This document shows positions 1 to 7,648 of a stretch of 14,055 bases of DNA, piece by piece. Where the stretch lies: assembly GCA_030639495.1 (NCBI GenBank), contig DAOWCP010000065.1, positions 1 to 14,055 of the forward strand, written 5' to 3'. How positions within the stretch are numbered: position 1 is the stretch's first letter; the number at the start of each line of letters is the position of its first letter. A model generated the notes under the pieces. The model worked only from the letters and a program-made list of their open reading frames with translations. It was not told where the DNA came from and did not search any database. A program made the translations under genes and the position numbers. The DNA is from JAGLTN01 sp023135255. Lineage in GTDB: Bacteria; Planctomycetota; Phycisphaerae; Sedimentisphaerales; Anaerobacaceae.

Positions 1-1
1 T

Positions 2-70
2 AAGCAAGGCGAATTCTTCGAGATCGAAGCACCTGCTGAAAGAGAAGTCCCAAAAGTAAGTTTTTCCTGA
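2..70 (+). CDS. LemA family protein, C-terminal fragment
   Basis: Only the last 22 codons and the TGA stop are inside the window; the 5' end lies upstream. The visible tail reads ...FFEIEAPAEREVPKVSFS, and the E-A-x-x-R-E-x-P-K-V-x-F ending is the characteristic C-terminus of LemA-family proteins (membrane-anchored helical bundle proteins of poorly defined function). The following gene, 23 bp downstream, is an M48 protease. LemA next to an HtpX-like M48 peptidase is a recurrent bacterial gene pair, which supports the call and suggests one operon. The rest of the protein cannot be assessed here. Confidence 0.75.
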   Translation, partial: KQGEFFEIEAPAEREVPKVSFS

Positions 71-93
71 TCTCTAAGATAATGGCATAAAAT

Positions 94-1338
94 ATGTGGG
101 AACTAATAAGAGCGAATAAGAGACACTCAATCGTCTTGATATTACTGATGGCGGTGGTTTTGCTTGGGTTGGGATACCTGATAGGATCGGTATTTACAGC
201 AGGTATGAAAAATGGTCACGCAATGCACGGCGGGCTGTGGGGAATCGCTGTTGCTGGGACTATCTGGTTTTTCCTGACTGTGCTTAGTTTTTCGTCAGGC
301 GACCAGATATTACTTGCTGCCAGCAAAGCCAAGAGGGTTAGTCACGATGTCCATCCCCAGCTTTTCAACGTGGTTGAAGAGATGGCTTTGGCTTCGGGAT
401 TGCCCATGCCGAAAGTCTATATAATCGCAGACCCTTCGCCGAACGCTTTCGCCACCGGAAGGTCTCCGAAAACCGCTTCTGTTGCTATTACCGCGGGGCT
501 GCTTAGCAAGCTTAACCGTGACGAGCTGCAAGGAGTAATTGCCCATGAAATGAGTCATATACTGCACCGCGATATTTTATTTGTCACTGTCGCAGGTATA
601 ATGTTAGGCTCAATCGTTCTGATGTCGCAGGTGTTTCTCCGCGGGATGTTTTATTCCTCGCTTGGCTCTCGCAGAAGATATTCAGGCTCATCAAAAGGTG
701 CAGGACAGGCACAGATTATTATTATGATAATTGCAATTGTCGCAGCAATACTTGCACCGATCTTTGCGCAGCTGTTGTACTTTGCGCTATCACGAAAAAG
801 AGAGTACCTTGCAGATGCCGGTGCTGCCAGACTTACACGCTATCCGGCAGGTCTGGCTTCTGCGCTGGAAAAAATATCTAACGACCGTTCGGGGCAATTG
901 GCTTCGGCGAACAAAGTCACCGCACCGATGTACATTGCAAACCCACTCAAAAAGAAAAAAGCTGCCAAGCTGTCTAACCTGACAAGCACTCATCCGCCTA
1001 TTACCGAAAGAATCAAGATACTGCGAACAATGGCAGGCGGCGCTTCTATGAAAGATTATTCAAAATCTTTCAGCCAGGTGACAAAAGCCAACAGCCCCCT
1101 GCCGATGGCAGCTATTACAGATGAAATAATAAATATCAGGAAACCTTCCGATCAGCCTGGCAAATCTGCAAAACAACAAAAACAAGCACATCAGCTTGGC
1201 GATTTGATGCGAATAGTTAATGGCTTTGTGTTTCTCACATGCATCTGCGGGTTAAAACTGAAAGTACCGCCAAATTATAAAGGCAAAACGGTTACCTGCC
1301 CGAAATGCAAAAAACAACTAAGCCTGCAAAAAAATTGA
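94..1338 (+). CDS. HtpX-like M48 family membrane zinc metalloprotease with C-terminal zinc ribbon
   Basis: A 414-aa predicted inner-membrane metalloprotease of the HtpX/M48 type, a family involved in quality control of membrane proteins. The zinc site is visible as HEMSH (151-155), with the third ligand in REYLAD (E237, D241 one turn later). Hydrophobic segments lie near residues 12-34, 48-68, 161-182 and 207-232, the HtpX arrangement, with the active site on the cytoplasmic side if topology is conserved. After the protease domain come a polar linker (about 320-370) and a short CxC-x16-CxxC module (C383, C385, C402, C405) with a CGLKLKVPPNYKGK core, resembling planctomycete zinc ribbons and absent from ordinary HtpX. 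The start at 94 has no clear Shine-Dalgarno; the preceding ATG at 82 meets a stop at once. The gene lies 23 bp after lemA and is probably co-transcribed. The family call is firm; the symbol htpX is withheld because the LemA-linked subfamily differs from classical heat-shock HtpX. Confidence 0.9.
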   Translation: MWELIRANKRHSIVLILLMAVVLLGLGYLIGSVFTAGMKNGHAMHGGLWGIAVAGTIWFFLTVLSFSSGDQILLAASKAKRVSHDVHPQLFNVVEEMALASGLPMPKVYIIADPSPNAFATGRSPKTASVAITAGLLSKLNRDELQGVIAHEMSHILHRDILFVTVAGIMLGSIVLMSQVFLRGMFYSSLGSRRRYSGSSKGAGQAQIIIMIIAIVAAILAPIFAQLLYFALSRKREYLADAGAARLTRYPAGLASALEKISNDRSGQLASANKVTAPMYIANPLKKKKAAKLSNLTSTHPPITERIKILRTMAGGASMKDYSKSFSQVTKANSPLPMAAITDEIINIRKPSDQPGKSAKQQKQAHQLGDLMRIVNGFVFLTCICGLKLKVPPNYKGKTVTCPKCKKQLSLQKN

Positions 1339-1354
1339 TCTTATGCCATTTTTC

Positions 1355-1383
1355 TTGACATATATCATCAAAACTGGTATTAT
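1355..1383 (+). promoter_or_regulatory. Sigma-70-type promoter with extended -10 for the modular esterase
   Basis: A consensus -35 TTGACA (1355-1360) is followed by 17 bp and a -10 TATTAT (1378-1383, 5 of 6 matches). TG sits one base upstream (1375-1376), giving an extended -10. A start of transcription near 1390 would leave a leader of about 78 nt before the ATG at 1468. It lies directly after the protease gene's stop, so the esterase is probably transcribed independently of the lemA-M48 pair. The match is seen in sequence; activity is inferred. Confidence 0.7.
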
Positions 1384-1455
1384 TGAGCAACTAATCACGA
1401 TACTATTACCAGCTTTAGCAATTGGTTAACTTTTAGTATGTTATCTTTAAAAGAC

Positions 1456-1470
1456 GGAGAAATGTGAATG
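1456..1470 (+). promoter_or_regulatory. RBS and ATG-TGA-ATG start context
   Basis: GGAG at 1456-1459 sits 8 nt before the ATG at 1468. An in-frame ATG at 1462 is followed immediately by TGA and then by the real ATG, so the earlier ATG can only make a start-stop. This fixes the esterase start at 1468. Whether the minimal start-stop slows or re-initiates ribosomes is unknown. Confidence 0.7.
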
Positions 1471-3282
1471 AAAGGGTTGGTTGGTGTAATATTGTTAATG
1501 GCCTTACTTAGCGTTTTTTGCGCCGCTGCTGATATCGCAGAGCCTAATGAGGTCGTCAAGGTTTACATATTGGCAGGACAATCAAACATGGACGGCAGAG
1601 CGCCTAATGCAGAATTTCCACCTGAACTGCAAGAAGATCGTCCTGACATTCCGATCTATTTTATTGACGATTGGCTTGACCTGCAGCTCGGTTTGACAAC
1701 CAGGAGTCCCTACAATACTTCCGGGCCTGAAATTACATTCGGACAATCTGTTTTAGAAAAAAATAAGGGCAAAAAGACAGCACTGATCAAATCTTCACTG
1801 GGAGGATCATCTTTATATTACAACTGGAAACCTGAAACCGGACCACAATGGATTGACCTGGTAGAAGATGTCACTGACGGCATGGCAACTCTTTGCCAGG
1901 ATTGCAATCCTGTTATTGTCGGATTTATCTGGATGCAGGGAGAAAATGACACTTTAAATCAAAGCAATGCCCAAGCATACGAACAGAATTTAACAGATTT
2001 TATTCAGGCAGTGAGAATCCAGTTTTCAGTGCCAAATCTTCCTTTTGTAATTGGGCAGATTTCCGATGCTCCGTCGTTAACATACAGTGCTATTGTAAGG
2101 CAGGCGCAGTTAAATGTAAGCGAGAATGTAGCCAATACTGCTTTGGTTATTACCACTGATCTGGATTTTCTGGATACCGTTCATTATGACACCAATGGAG
2201 TGATAGAACTGGGATATCGTTTTGCAAATGCTATGGATGCCCTTGACAGTGATGTTTACCTGGCTGACTTTAAGCCCATCTCAAAAGACTGGACGATGAA
2301 ACTTTCCGCTGATGTCTATTTTGGTGAAAGCTTTGATGATATCAATGATGCCAATACTTCATCGCCGGCTTATGTTGGCAATTTTTCTAATACCTTATAT
2401 CTGCCCGGAACTCTTGCTCTTGACAACACATACTACTGGCGGATAGATGAGATTGACGCTAATGGCCAGCATAAAGGTGATACGTGGCAATTTACTACAG
2501 GTGATGATAGTACGAATATCGGCTGGTGGAAGCTTGATAAGTCAACGGAAGATTTAAGCGGCTATAATAATGATGGTATTGCTTTTGGACAGCCGAGGAT
2601 GATTGATGACCCCAACTGGGCAAAGTGTATTTCTTTCGATGGCGATAACGATTATATCCAGATACCTGATGAATCTGAATTTGACCTTACAACGCAGATA
2701 ACGATTGCTGCCTGGGTTCGACTGGGAACTGAGGACGAGGGCATCTATACAATTATATCGAAGGGTAACTCGTTCTGGTTCTATCTGGATACTTATGCCC
2801 AAACAACAATCTTTTTTTGCGACGGACTCGGCAGAAATGTTCAAAGCTCAATCAATATATTTGACGGCAAATGGCATCATGTAGCGGCTGTCTATGATGG
2901 TGCAGAGAGGGTAATTTATGTGGACGGCATTAAGGATGCTTCCAGCTCATCAACTGCTTCAATGGCTTTAAATGATAATTACCTGCTTATCGGCAACAAT
3001 GAATTAAGCCCCGATAACAGCAAATTTAATGGCGAGATAAGAGAAGTACGAATTTATTCCAGCAGATTGCCTGATGATATGATCCTTTCGCTAAGCAAAA
3101 CAAATAATTACAGCCCAAGGCCTTTCAATGGTCAGGATAATGTCGGCTGTGATACTGCATTGATATTCTCACCTGAGCAATGGATGAGAAATATAACCGG
3201 CGACCTTAATGACGATTTCGTTGTCGATTTCAAAGATTTTGCCCTGTATGCAAACGACTGGTTCGAAAACTTTGTTCACTAA
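1468..3282 (+). CDS. Secreted SASA-family carbohydrate esterase with LamG domain and dockerin-like tail
   Basis: A 604-aa exported, multi-domain hydrolase. Residues 1-21 are a signal peptide (hydrophobic core ending near CAAA). The catalytic domain, about 28-260, is an SGNH/SASA (DUF303, sialate-O-acetylesterase-like, CE6-like) fold: nucleophile S39 in GQSNMDG, block II Gly in SSLGGSS (109-115), WMQGEND (155-161), and a D236-x-x-H239 acid/base pair. Residues about 280-345 form a VYFG...TYYWRIDE...GDTWQFTT linker module of the kind repeated in Phycisphaerae exported proteins. Residues about 350-540 are a LamG/concanavalin-like carbohydrate-binding domain (INIFDGKWHHVAAVYDG, then YVDGI). The C-terminus (578-600) is one calcium-loop dockerin-like unit, DLNDDFVVDFKD followed by W598. 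It likely removes O-acetyl groups from polysaccharide outside the cytoplasm; the exact substrate cannot be read from sequence. It converges on two further esterases of the same clan, 22 bp away. Confidence 0.88.
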   Translation: MKGLVGVILLMALLSVFCAAADIAEPNEVVKVYILAGQSNMDGRAPNAEFPPELQEDRPDIPIYFIDDWLDLQLGLTTRSPYNTSGPEITFGQSVLEKNKGKKTALIKSSLGGSSLYYNWKPETGPQWIDLVEDVTDGMATLCQDCNPVIVGFIWMQGENDTLNQSNAQAYEQNLTDFIQAVRIQFSVPNLPFVIGQISDAPSLTYSAIVRQAQLNVSENVANTALVITTDLDFLDTVHYDTNGVIELGYRFANAMDALDSDVYLADFKPISKDWTMKLSADVYFGESFDDINDANTSSPAYVGNFSNTLYLPGTLALDNTYYWRIDEIDANGQHKGDTWQFTTGDDSTNIGWWKLDKSTEDLSGYNNDGIAFGQPRMIDDPNWAKCISFDGDNDYIQIPDESEFDLTTQITIAAWVRLGTEDEGIYTIISKGNSFWFYLDTYAQTTIFFCDGLGRNVQSSINIFDGKWHHVAAVYDGAERVIYVDGIKDASSSSTASMALNDNYLLIGNNELSPDNSKFNGEIREVRIYSSRLPDDMILSLSKTNNYSPRPFNGQDNVGCDTALIFSPEQWMRNITGDLNDDFVVDFKDFALYANDWFENFVH

Positions 3283-3304
3283 TTTCCGCTGAGTCATATT
3301 TCAA

Positions 3305-4858
3305 CTATTTATTATTGGCTGTGATTGCGGGGAAGCTATCGGTTCTAAACGGGCTCGCGGGCATATCCGCTGAGTTATATAAATTGCATACCGGCGCATC
3401 CTGCCAGCCGTAGCGAACTGCTATTGGGTTTTTGATTTTAGCACTGCTGATAACTACTGTCTCGCCAACGATTTTTGCTTCGGCTTCTACAAATTTTTCG
3501 TCTTCGGATGCTATTGCAAAGCTGGTCAAGCTGTCGCCTTTACAGACCAATCCTTTTTCGATATGGTCGAATTTGAGAATTATCGAATTATCTTCTACTT
3601 TCATTGATTTATAGACCGGACCGGAATAAGGGATGTTTTTTTTGTAATCTTTTGCCAGCGCCCATAAAGCAAGTCTTTGGCCTACAGGTTTTTTGTTTCT
3701 TGGGTGAACATTGGCTGGATTGCCTATGTCGATAATGACAGCCATTCCGGTATTTTTCACAGTCTTTAAAACATGAAGCTGAGATTCCCTAAGCTCTGCC
3801 CAGCTGCTCTGGAAAGGCTCTTTGCTGCTATAGGCCTGAAAATTTGCAAGCTGAACAAAATAAAAAGGCATATTATCCAGACCCCAAAGACCCCGCCAAC
3901 CTTCGATCATTGTTGCGAATAACTTTCTATACAGATATCCGACCCCAGTGTCACCTTCGCCCTGATACCAGATGAAGCCTTTCATTGTGTATTTGCTCAC
4001 AGGCAGGATCATTCCGTTATAACAACCGGTTGCGTAAGGCGGCATCCAGCGAGGCTCTTTTGGTGCTTCTTTACCAGCTGCTTTTGCTTGCCGACAGGCT
4101 TTTTTCCAGTCATCAATAACCTTACTGCGATTACCCATCAGTCTCTGGTAATCTGCATAATCGGTTTTATATCTCTCCAGAGTCGGCTTAAAATCATCGT
4201 CGCTTTGGAGCATCTCTTTGCTCATCCACGCCCGTATAGATGTCCCTGACCAGCAGCAGTTAATTATACCAACCGGGACATTTAATTCTTTTTGAAGTTT
4301 TTGCGCAAAAAAGTATGCAACTGCGGAAAAATCACCGACAGATTTACTGCTGCTTAATTGCCATCGGCCTTGACAATCTTTATGAGGGATATTATCTGTT
4401 ATTTTTCTTACAGTATAAAGCCTGATGTTGGGATTGTCCGCCTGTGCTAATTCTTTTTCGTAGCCGATAACACCTGCGTCACGTCTGCCATTCTTACAAA
4501 GACGCATTTCCATATTTGACTGACCAGAGGCAAGCCAGACTTCACCTATGAGAACGTTTTTTAAAGTGACTGTATTTTTGCCGACAACTTCCAACTCGTA
4601 AGGGCCCCCTGCTATTGGAGTATATATTTTTACCATCCAGTTGCCATCAGCATCAGCTTTGACGGTTTTGCCTTTTCTCCGCCAGCTTGCTTTTACGGTA
4701 ACTTTTTCACCGGCATCAGCCCAACCCCAAACTGCTGCTTTGGCCCTCTGCTGCATAACCATATTGTCAGTGAACATCGAAGAAAGCTTTACATCCGCCA
4801 AAACGATGCTGGATAAGATACAAATTAAAATGATAGTTATTTTTTTGCTAATCGCCAT
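3305..4858 (-). CDS. Secreted sialate O-acetylesterase family protein (second of tandem pair)
   Basis: A 517-aa predicted exported esterase. It has a signal peptide (1-21, cut near VLA/DVK), an N-terminal beta domain starting SSMFTDNMVMQQ, the nucleophile S114 in GEVWLASGQSNMEM, FIWYQGEGD (295-303), and the acid/base region DIGNPANVHPRNKKPVGQRLALWAL with H385. These are the signature blocks of bacterial sialate/xylan O-acetylesterases (SASA Pfam family), which act on O-acetylated sugars. The usual SSWGGT block reads CCWSGT (201-206), so one of the paired glycines is serine. The start at 4858 has a strong AAGGAGA (4869-4875) 10 nt upstream on the minus strand. The gene follows its paralogue by 17 bp and its RBS nearly abuts that gene's stop, so the two are almost certainly co-transcribed. 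The family is confident; the sugar substrate is not known. Confidence 0.9.
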   Translation of the reverse strand: MAISKKITIILICILSSIVLADVKLSSMFTDNMVMQQRAKAAVWGWADAGEKVTVKASWRRKGKTVKADADGNWMVKIYTPIAGGPYELEVVGKNTVTLKNVLIGEVWLASGQSNMEMRLCKNGRRDAGVIGYEKELAQADNPNIRLYTVRKITDNIPHKDCQGRWQLSSSKSVGDFSAVAYFFAQKLQKELNVPVGIINCCWSGTSIRAWMSKEMLQSDDDFKPTLERYKTDYADYQRLMGNRSKVIDDWKKACRQAKAAGKEAPKEPRWMPPYATGCYNGMILPVSKYTMKGFIWYQGEGDTGVGYLYRKLFATMIEGWRGLWGLDNMPFYFVQLANFQAYSSKEPFQSSWAELRESQLHVLKTVKNTGMAVIIDIGNPANVHPRNKKPVGQRLALWALAKDYKKNIPYSGPVYKSMKVEDNSIILKFDHIEKGLVCKGDSLTSFAIASEDEKFVEAEAKIVGETVVISSAKIKNPIAVRYGWQDAPVCNLYNSADMPASPFRTDSFPAITANNK

Positions 4859-4876
4859 TGTTACGATATCTCCTTA

Positions 4877-6421
4877 TTATTTCTTTTTGTATGTCAAGCC
4901 TGGCCAATCATCAGTTCTGAATGGACTCGCTGGTAAGCCCTCTTTATTGTAGAAATTGCAAACCGGATTATGTGCCCAGCCATAGCGGACAGCAACGGGT
5001 GCTTTTACTTTGTCAGATTTCACGATGACTTTATTGTCAACAATTTTTGCATCCGCCCAGAAAAACTTTTTATCAGCGCCGGCTACAGCAAACCCTTTCA
5101 AAGGTCTATCGTCTTTTGTTACCAACCCTGAACCTACATGGTCGAATCGCAGCAAGGCCTTATCATTTTTTATTTTCATGGATTTGAATATCGGGCCTGA
5201 GTATACGATGTCCTGATCGTAATTATTTGCTAATGCCCATAGTGACAGCCTTTTGCCTACATCCTGTTTATTTTTGGGGTGGATGTCACCAGCTTCTCCT
5301 ATATCAATAATCACAGCCATCCCCGTATTCGGAACACTCCGTAATGTCTTTAGCTGTGTTTGGCGTAGCTCAGCCCAGGTGGATTCGCCAGGGTTGGGTT
5401 TTACCGGCGTATAATTTGCCAACTGAACAAAATAAAATGGGAAATTGCCCTGCTCCCAGTGTCTGCGCCAGGAAGTTATCAATGTCTTAAAAAGCTTTTC
5501 ATGATGCCAGGCATAACCAGTATTTGATTCACCCTGATACCATATCGCCCCTGCAATACGAAACGGAATAAGCGGATGTATCATAGCGTTGTAAAGCACT
5601 GACGGTTTATTTCTTTCACCCGCTGGTTTCCATGGTTCATGTGAAACTTTTTTGCCGGCAGCTTTGTCAGCTTTCCACTTTTTGACTTGCTCTTGCCACT
5701 TTTTGATTTTTCCAGGCATTGACGACATCAACCTGTCGAAGCGGTCATAAGCCCATTTGAAATCACAGTCGCCTTCCATTGCATCCGCCGGTGTCCATGC
5801 TTCCGCGGGTGTGCCGCCCCATGAAGAATTTATTAATCCTATAGGTACATTGAGCTTTTCATATAGCTCTTTGCCGAAGAAATAACATACTCCTGAAAAA
5901 TGTTTTACCGATTCGCTATCGCACTGTTTCCAATGCCCCGCAAAGTCATCTTTAGGCATATCAGCTGTTTTATTGTAAACCGTACAAAGACGAATATTGG
6001 GATAATTATTAGCATTTTCCATTTCCTGCTTAGCATTTTTAACACCTACAATTACCATTTGCATATTCGACTGCCCCGATGCAAGCCAAACCTCGCCGAC
6101 AAGGACATTTTTAATTTCTACTGTATTATTGCCCTTAATTGTAAGGCCTTGGGGAGTAAAACTTGCTTTGAATGGCCCTATTTCTGTTTTCCATTTGCCG
6201 TCATCATCAGCTTTTGCGGTCCAGACTTTACTATAAATACCAAAGCCTATCTCTATTTTCTCACCTGGGGTTGCCTTGCCCCAAATTGGTAACTTCTGGT
6301 TCTGCTGGAGAACCATATTATCTGAAAAAATAGTGGGTAATTTGACATCTGCAAAAGAAACGCTGAAAAATACTGCCAATAAGAAAAATACTAAAAATCT
6401 GAAGTTTGTTGCCTTATACAT
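4877..6421 (-). CDS. Secreted sialate O-acetylesterase family protein (first of tandem pair)
   Basis: A 514-aa predicted exported esterase, paralogous along its length to the following gene. It has a signal peptide (1-24, ending FADVKL), the beta-rich N-terminal domain with IFSDNMVLQQNQKLPIWG, the nucleophile S118 in VWLASGQSNM, the canonical block NSSWGGTPAEAW (198-209), AIWYQGESN (292-300) and DIGEAGDIHPKNK with H381. All expected catalytic blocks are intact, unlike the paralogue's altered glycine pair. A lysine/tryptophan-rich insert (about 237-270) precedes the second half. GAGGA at 6429-6433 (minus strand) lies 7 nt before the ATG. It is the first gene of a two-gene minus-strand operon and is divergent from the thioredoxin lipoprotein gene. 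It probably deacetylates plant or algal polysaccharide or sialylated glycans; the context (LamG-bearing esterase nearby) favours polysaccharide breakdown. Confidence 0.92.
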   Translation of the reverse strand: MYKATNFRFLVFFLLAVFFSVSFADVKLPTIFSDNMVLQQNQKLPIWGKATPGEKIEIGFGIYSKVWTAKADDDGKWKTEIGPFKASFTPQGLTIKGNNTVEIKNVLVGEVWLASGQSNMQMVIVGVKNAKQEMENANNYPNIRLCTVYNKTADMPKDDFAGHWKQCDSESVKHFSGVCYFFGKELYEKLNVPIGLINSSWGGTPAEAWTPADAMEGDCDFKWAYDRFDRLMSSMPGKIKKWQEQVKKWKADKAAGKKVSHEPWKPAGERNKPSVLYNAMIHPLIPFRIAGAIWYQGESNTGYAWHHEKLFKTLITSWRRHWEQGNFPFYFVQLANYTPVKPNPGESTWAELRQTQLKTLRSVPNTGMAVIIDIGEAGDIHPKNKQDVGKRLSLWALANNYDQDIVYSGPIFKSMKIKNDKALLRFDHVGSGLVTKDDRPLKGFAVAGADKKFFWADAKIVDNKVIVKSDKVKAPVAVRYGWAHNPVCNFYNKEGLPASPFRTDDWPGLTYKKK

Positions 6422-6562
6422 TTAATTGTCCTCGAATCACAAAAACTGGTTTTAAAAAATTTATTTGCAATATTACGAACAAAAGATGTTAATAGAAATA
6501 AATGGATAAGTCGATTAAAATATAGTATGTAAGAGAACGACTTTTAAAAATAGGAGAATTAA
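6422..6562. promoter_or_regulatory. Divergent intergenic region between esterase operon and tlpA-like gene
   Basis: This AT-rich stretch must hold the start signals for both directions. On the plus strand two overlapping -10-like boxes, TAAAAT (6516-6521) and TATAGT (6521-6526), lie about 40 nt before the ATG, but no good -35 is visible at 17 bp. AGGAG at 6552-6556 is the plus-strand RBS (6 nt spacer). On the minus strand only the RBS at 6429-6433 is clear and no convincing promoter was identified. No operator-like palindrome stands out. Confidence 0.4.
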
Positions 6563-7180
6563 ATGCAGAATAAAAATAATAAGTACATGCTGATTGGTTT
6601 GATTTCGCTTTTGATTTTGGCGGTTTTTTGCGTAACCGGCTGTAAGCAAAAACAAGATGAGCAAAGCTCTAAGCCTGAAAAAGCTAAATACATCCCGCCT
6701 GAAGTGCCAATTATGAGTATTAATGAGATTATCGCTTCTGCCCGTGACTGGTCACCAGCTTATCAGGATTGGGTCGGTAAAGAGGCTCCTGACTTCACAT
6801 TAAAAGGCATTGACGGGAAAAATTATAAACTGAGCGATTTTCGGGGCAAAAATGTAGTTATAGTCTTCTGGGCGACATGGTGCGGACCCTGCAAGATAGA
6901 AATACCCCATCTTATTGCACTTAGAAACGTTATGAGCAAAGATGACCTGCAAATTCTGGCAATTACCAACGAAGAATACAAACAGGTTAGAGATTTTGCT
7001 GCCAAGTCCAAAATGAACTATGCCGTGCTGATGGACAGAAAAAATGAGCTTCCTGCGCCTTTTGACAAAATACGATCCATCCCGACAAGCTTTTTCATAG
7101 ACCCGCAGGGAAAAATCAAACTGGCAACTGCTGGATCTCTAACCTTAGGCACTTTAAAAGCTATCGCACGGGCAAAATAA
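6563..7180 (+). CDS. TlpA/ResA-like thioredoxin-fold lipoprotein
   Basis: A 205-aa predicted lipoprotein. A basic N-terminus and hydrophobic segment (8-24) end in a lipobox VTGC with C27 as the lipidated cysteine, so it should be membrane-anchored and face outward. Residues about 71-203 form an AhpC/TSA-Redoxin type thioredoxin fold: VGKEAPDFTLKGIDG at the start, the redox centre WCGPC (106-110) and the cis-proline at IPTSFFID (P174). This is the TlpA/ResA pattern, proteins that reduce or exchange disulfides of exported proteins, often for cytochrome c maturation. No cytochrome or Ccs gene is visible in the window, so the partner is unknown. AGGAG lies 6 nt before the ATG. It is probably monocistronic, with a weak terminator after it. 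Confidence 0.9.
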   Translation: MQNKNNKYMLIGLISLLILAVFCVTGCKQKQDEQSSKPEKAKYIPPEVPIMSINEIIASARDWSPAYQDWVGKEAPDFTLKGIDGKNYKLSDFRGKNVVIVFWATWCGPCKIEIPHLIALRNVMSKDDLQILAITNEEYKQVRDFAAKSKMNYAVLMDRKNELPAPFDKIRSIPTSFFIDPQGKIKLATAGSLTLGTLKAIARAK

Positions 7181-7207
7181 GTCCAAAAATCGCATAAAAA
7201 TGAAGTC

Positions 7208-7234
7208 CCTCGATAAATTGAGGCTTTTTTGCCT
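7208..7234 (+). terminator. Possible weak terminator after tlpA-like gene
   Basis: CCTC (7208-7211) can pair with GAGG (7220-7223) around a short AT loop, followed by C and six T (7225-7230). An alternative small hairpin, AGGC-T6-GCCT (7221-7234), overlaps it. The stems are short, so this is a modest call; position 28 nt after the stop and before the rpmA promoter fits. Confidence 0.4.
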
Positions 7235-7274
7235 GGAAAACACGAAAAAACCTTGTTTTTAATGTAAAAAAAAC

Positions 7275-7302
7275 TGGACAATCGTCAGCTATTCTATAAA
7301 AT
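7275..7302 (+). promoter_or_regulatory. Candidate promoter for rpmA
   Basis: TGGACA (7275-7280), 16 bp, then TAAAAT (7297-7302; the run TATAAAAT starts at 7295). This would place the transcription start about 45-50 nt before the L27 ATG. GAGG at 7345-7348, 8 nt before the ATG at 7357, is the likely RBS. Confidence 0.5.
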
Positions 7303-7356
7303 GACATGTTTACAGGAAATAAAATACGTTTAACTATAAGCTTAGAGGCAATAAAC

Positions 7357-7590
7357 ATGGCACATAAAAAAGGACAAGGCGCTTCAAGGAACGGTAGAGA
7401 CAGTAACCCTAAGTATAGAGGTGTAAAGCTTTATGGCGGTCAGGAAGCAAAGGCCGGCTCTATTATCGTAAGACAGTGTGGAACAAAGTTTTTCGCTGGC
7501 AACAATGTGAAGATGGGAAGAGACTTCACCCTGTTCGCTGTCGCTGAAGGAAAAGTTCAGTTTCAGGGAAGAAAAATCCACGTTATTTAA
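7357..7590 (+). CDS. rpmA: 50S ribosomal protein L27
   Basis: A 77-aa bacterial L27, the large-subunit protein whose N-terminal tail reaches the peptidyl-transferase centre. The start is set at ATG 7357 because the family begins MAHKKGQGASRNGRDSN; an in-frame ATG at 7306 would add 17 unrelated residues and lacks the RBS (GAGG 7345-7348). Family landmarks are VKLYGGQ (23-29), IIVRQ-GTKF (36-45), AGNNV (47-51) and TLFA (58-61). It is shorter than typical L27 (about 85) and ends right after the last strand, without the usual lysine-rich tail. Usual residues are replaced at C41 (RQCGT for RQRGT), F46 (KFFAG for KFHPG) and F57 (GRDFT for G-DHT). The usual upstream partner rplU is absent. A strong terminator follows, so it is monocistronic and separated from obgE. 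Confidence 0.95.
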   Translation: MAHKKGQGASRNGRDSNPKYRGVKLYGGQEAKAGSIIVRQCGTKFFAGNNVKMGRDFTLFAVAEGKVQFQGRKIHVI

Positions 7591-7614
7591 TAAAGTTTAA
7601 TATAAAAAAATAAC

Positions 7615-7648
7615 AAAAAAAGGATGGTACAATTACCATCCTTTTTTT
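7615..7648 (+). terminator. Strong intrinsic terminator after rpmA
   Basis: A perfect 8-bp stem GGATGGTA (7622-7629) / TACCATCC (7634-7641) with a CAAT loop is followed by seven T (7642-7648) and preceded by an A run (7615-7621), so it could act in both directions. It lies 25 nt after the L27 stop. Confidence 0.9.

Noticed and set aside
4641..4952. 103-codon plus-strand open frame across the esterase gene junction
   Set aside because: It is antisense to signal-peptide and N-terminal coding sequence of two clear genes and has no independent support.
7306..7356. In-frame upstream ATG extending L27 by 17 residues
   Set aside because: The extension has no family similarity. The canonical MAHKKGQG start at 7357 has a well-placed GAGG.
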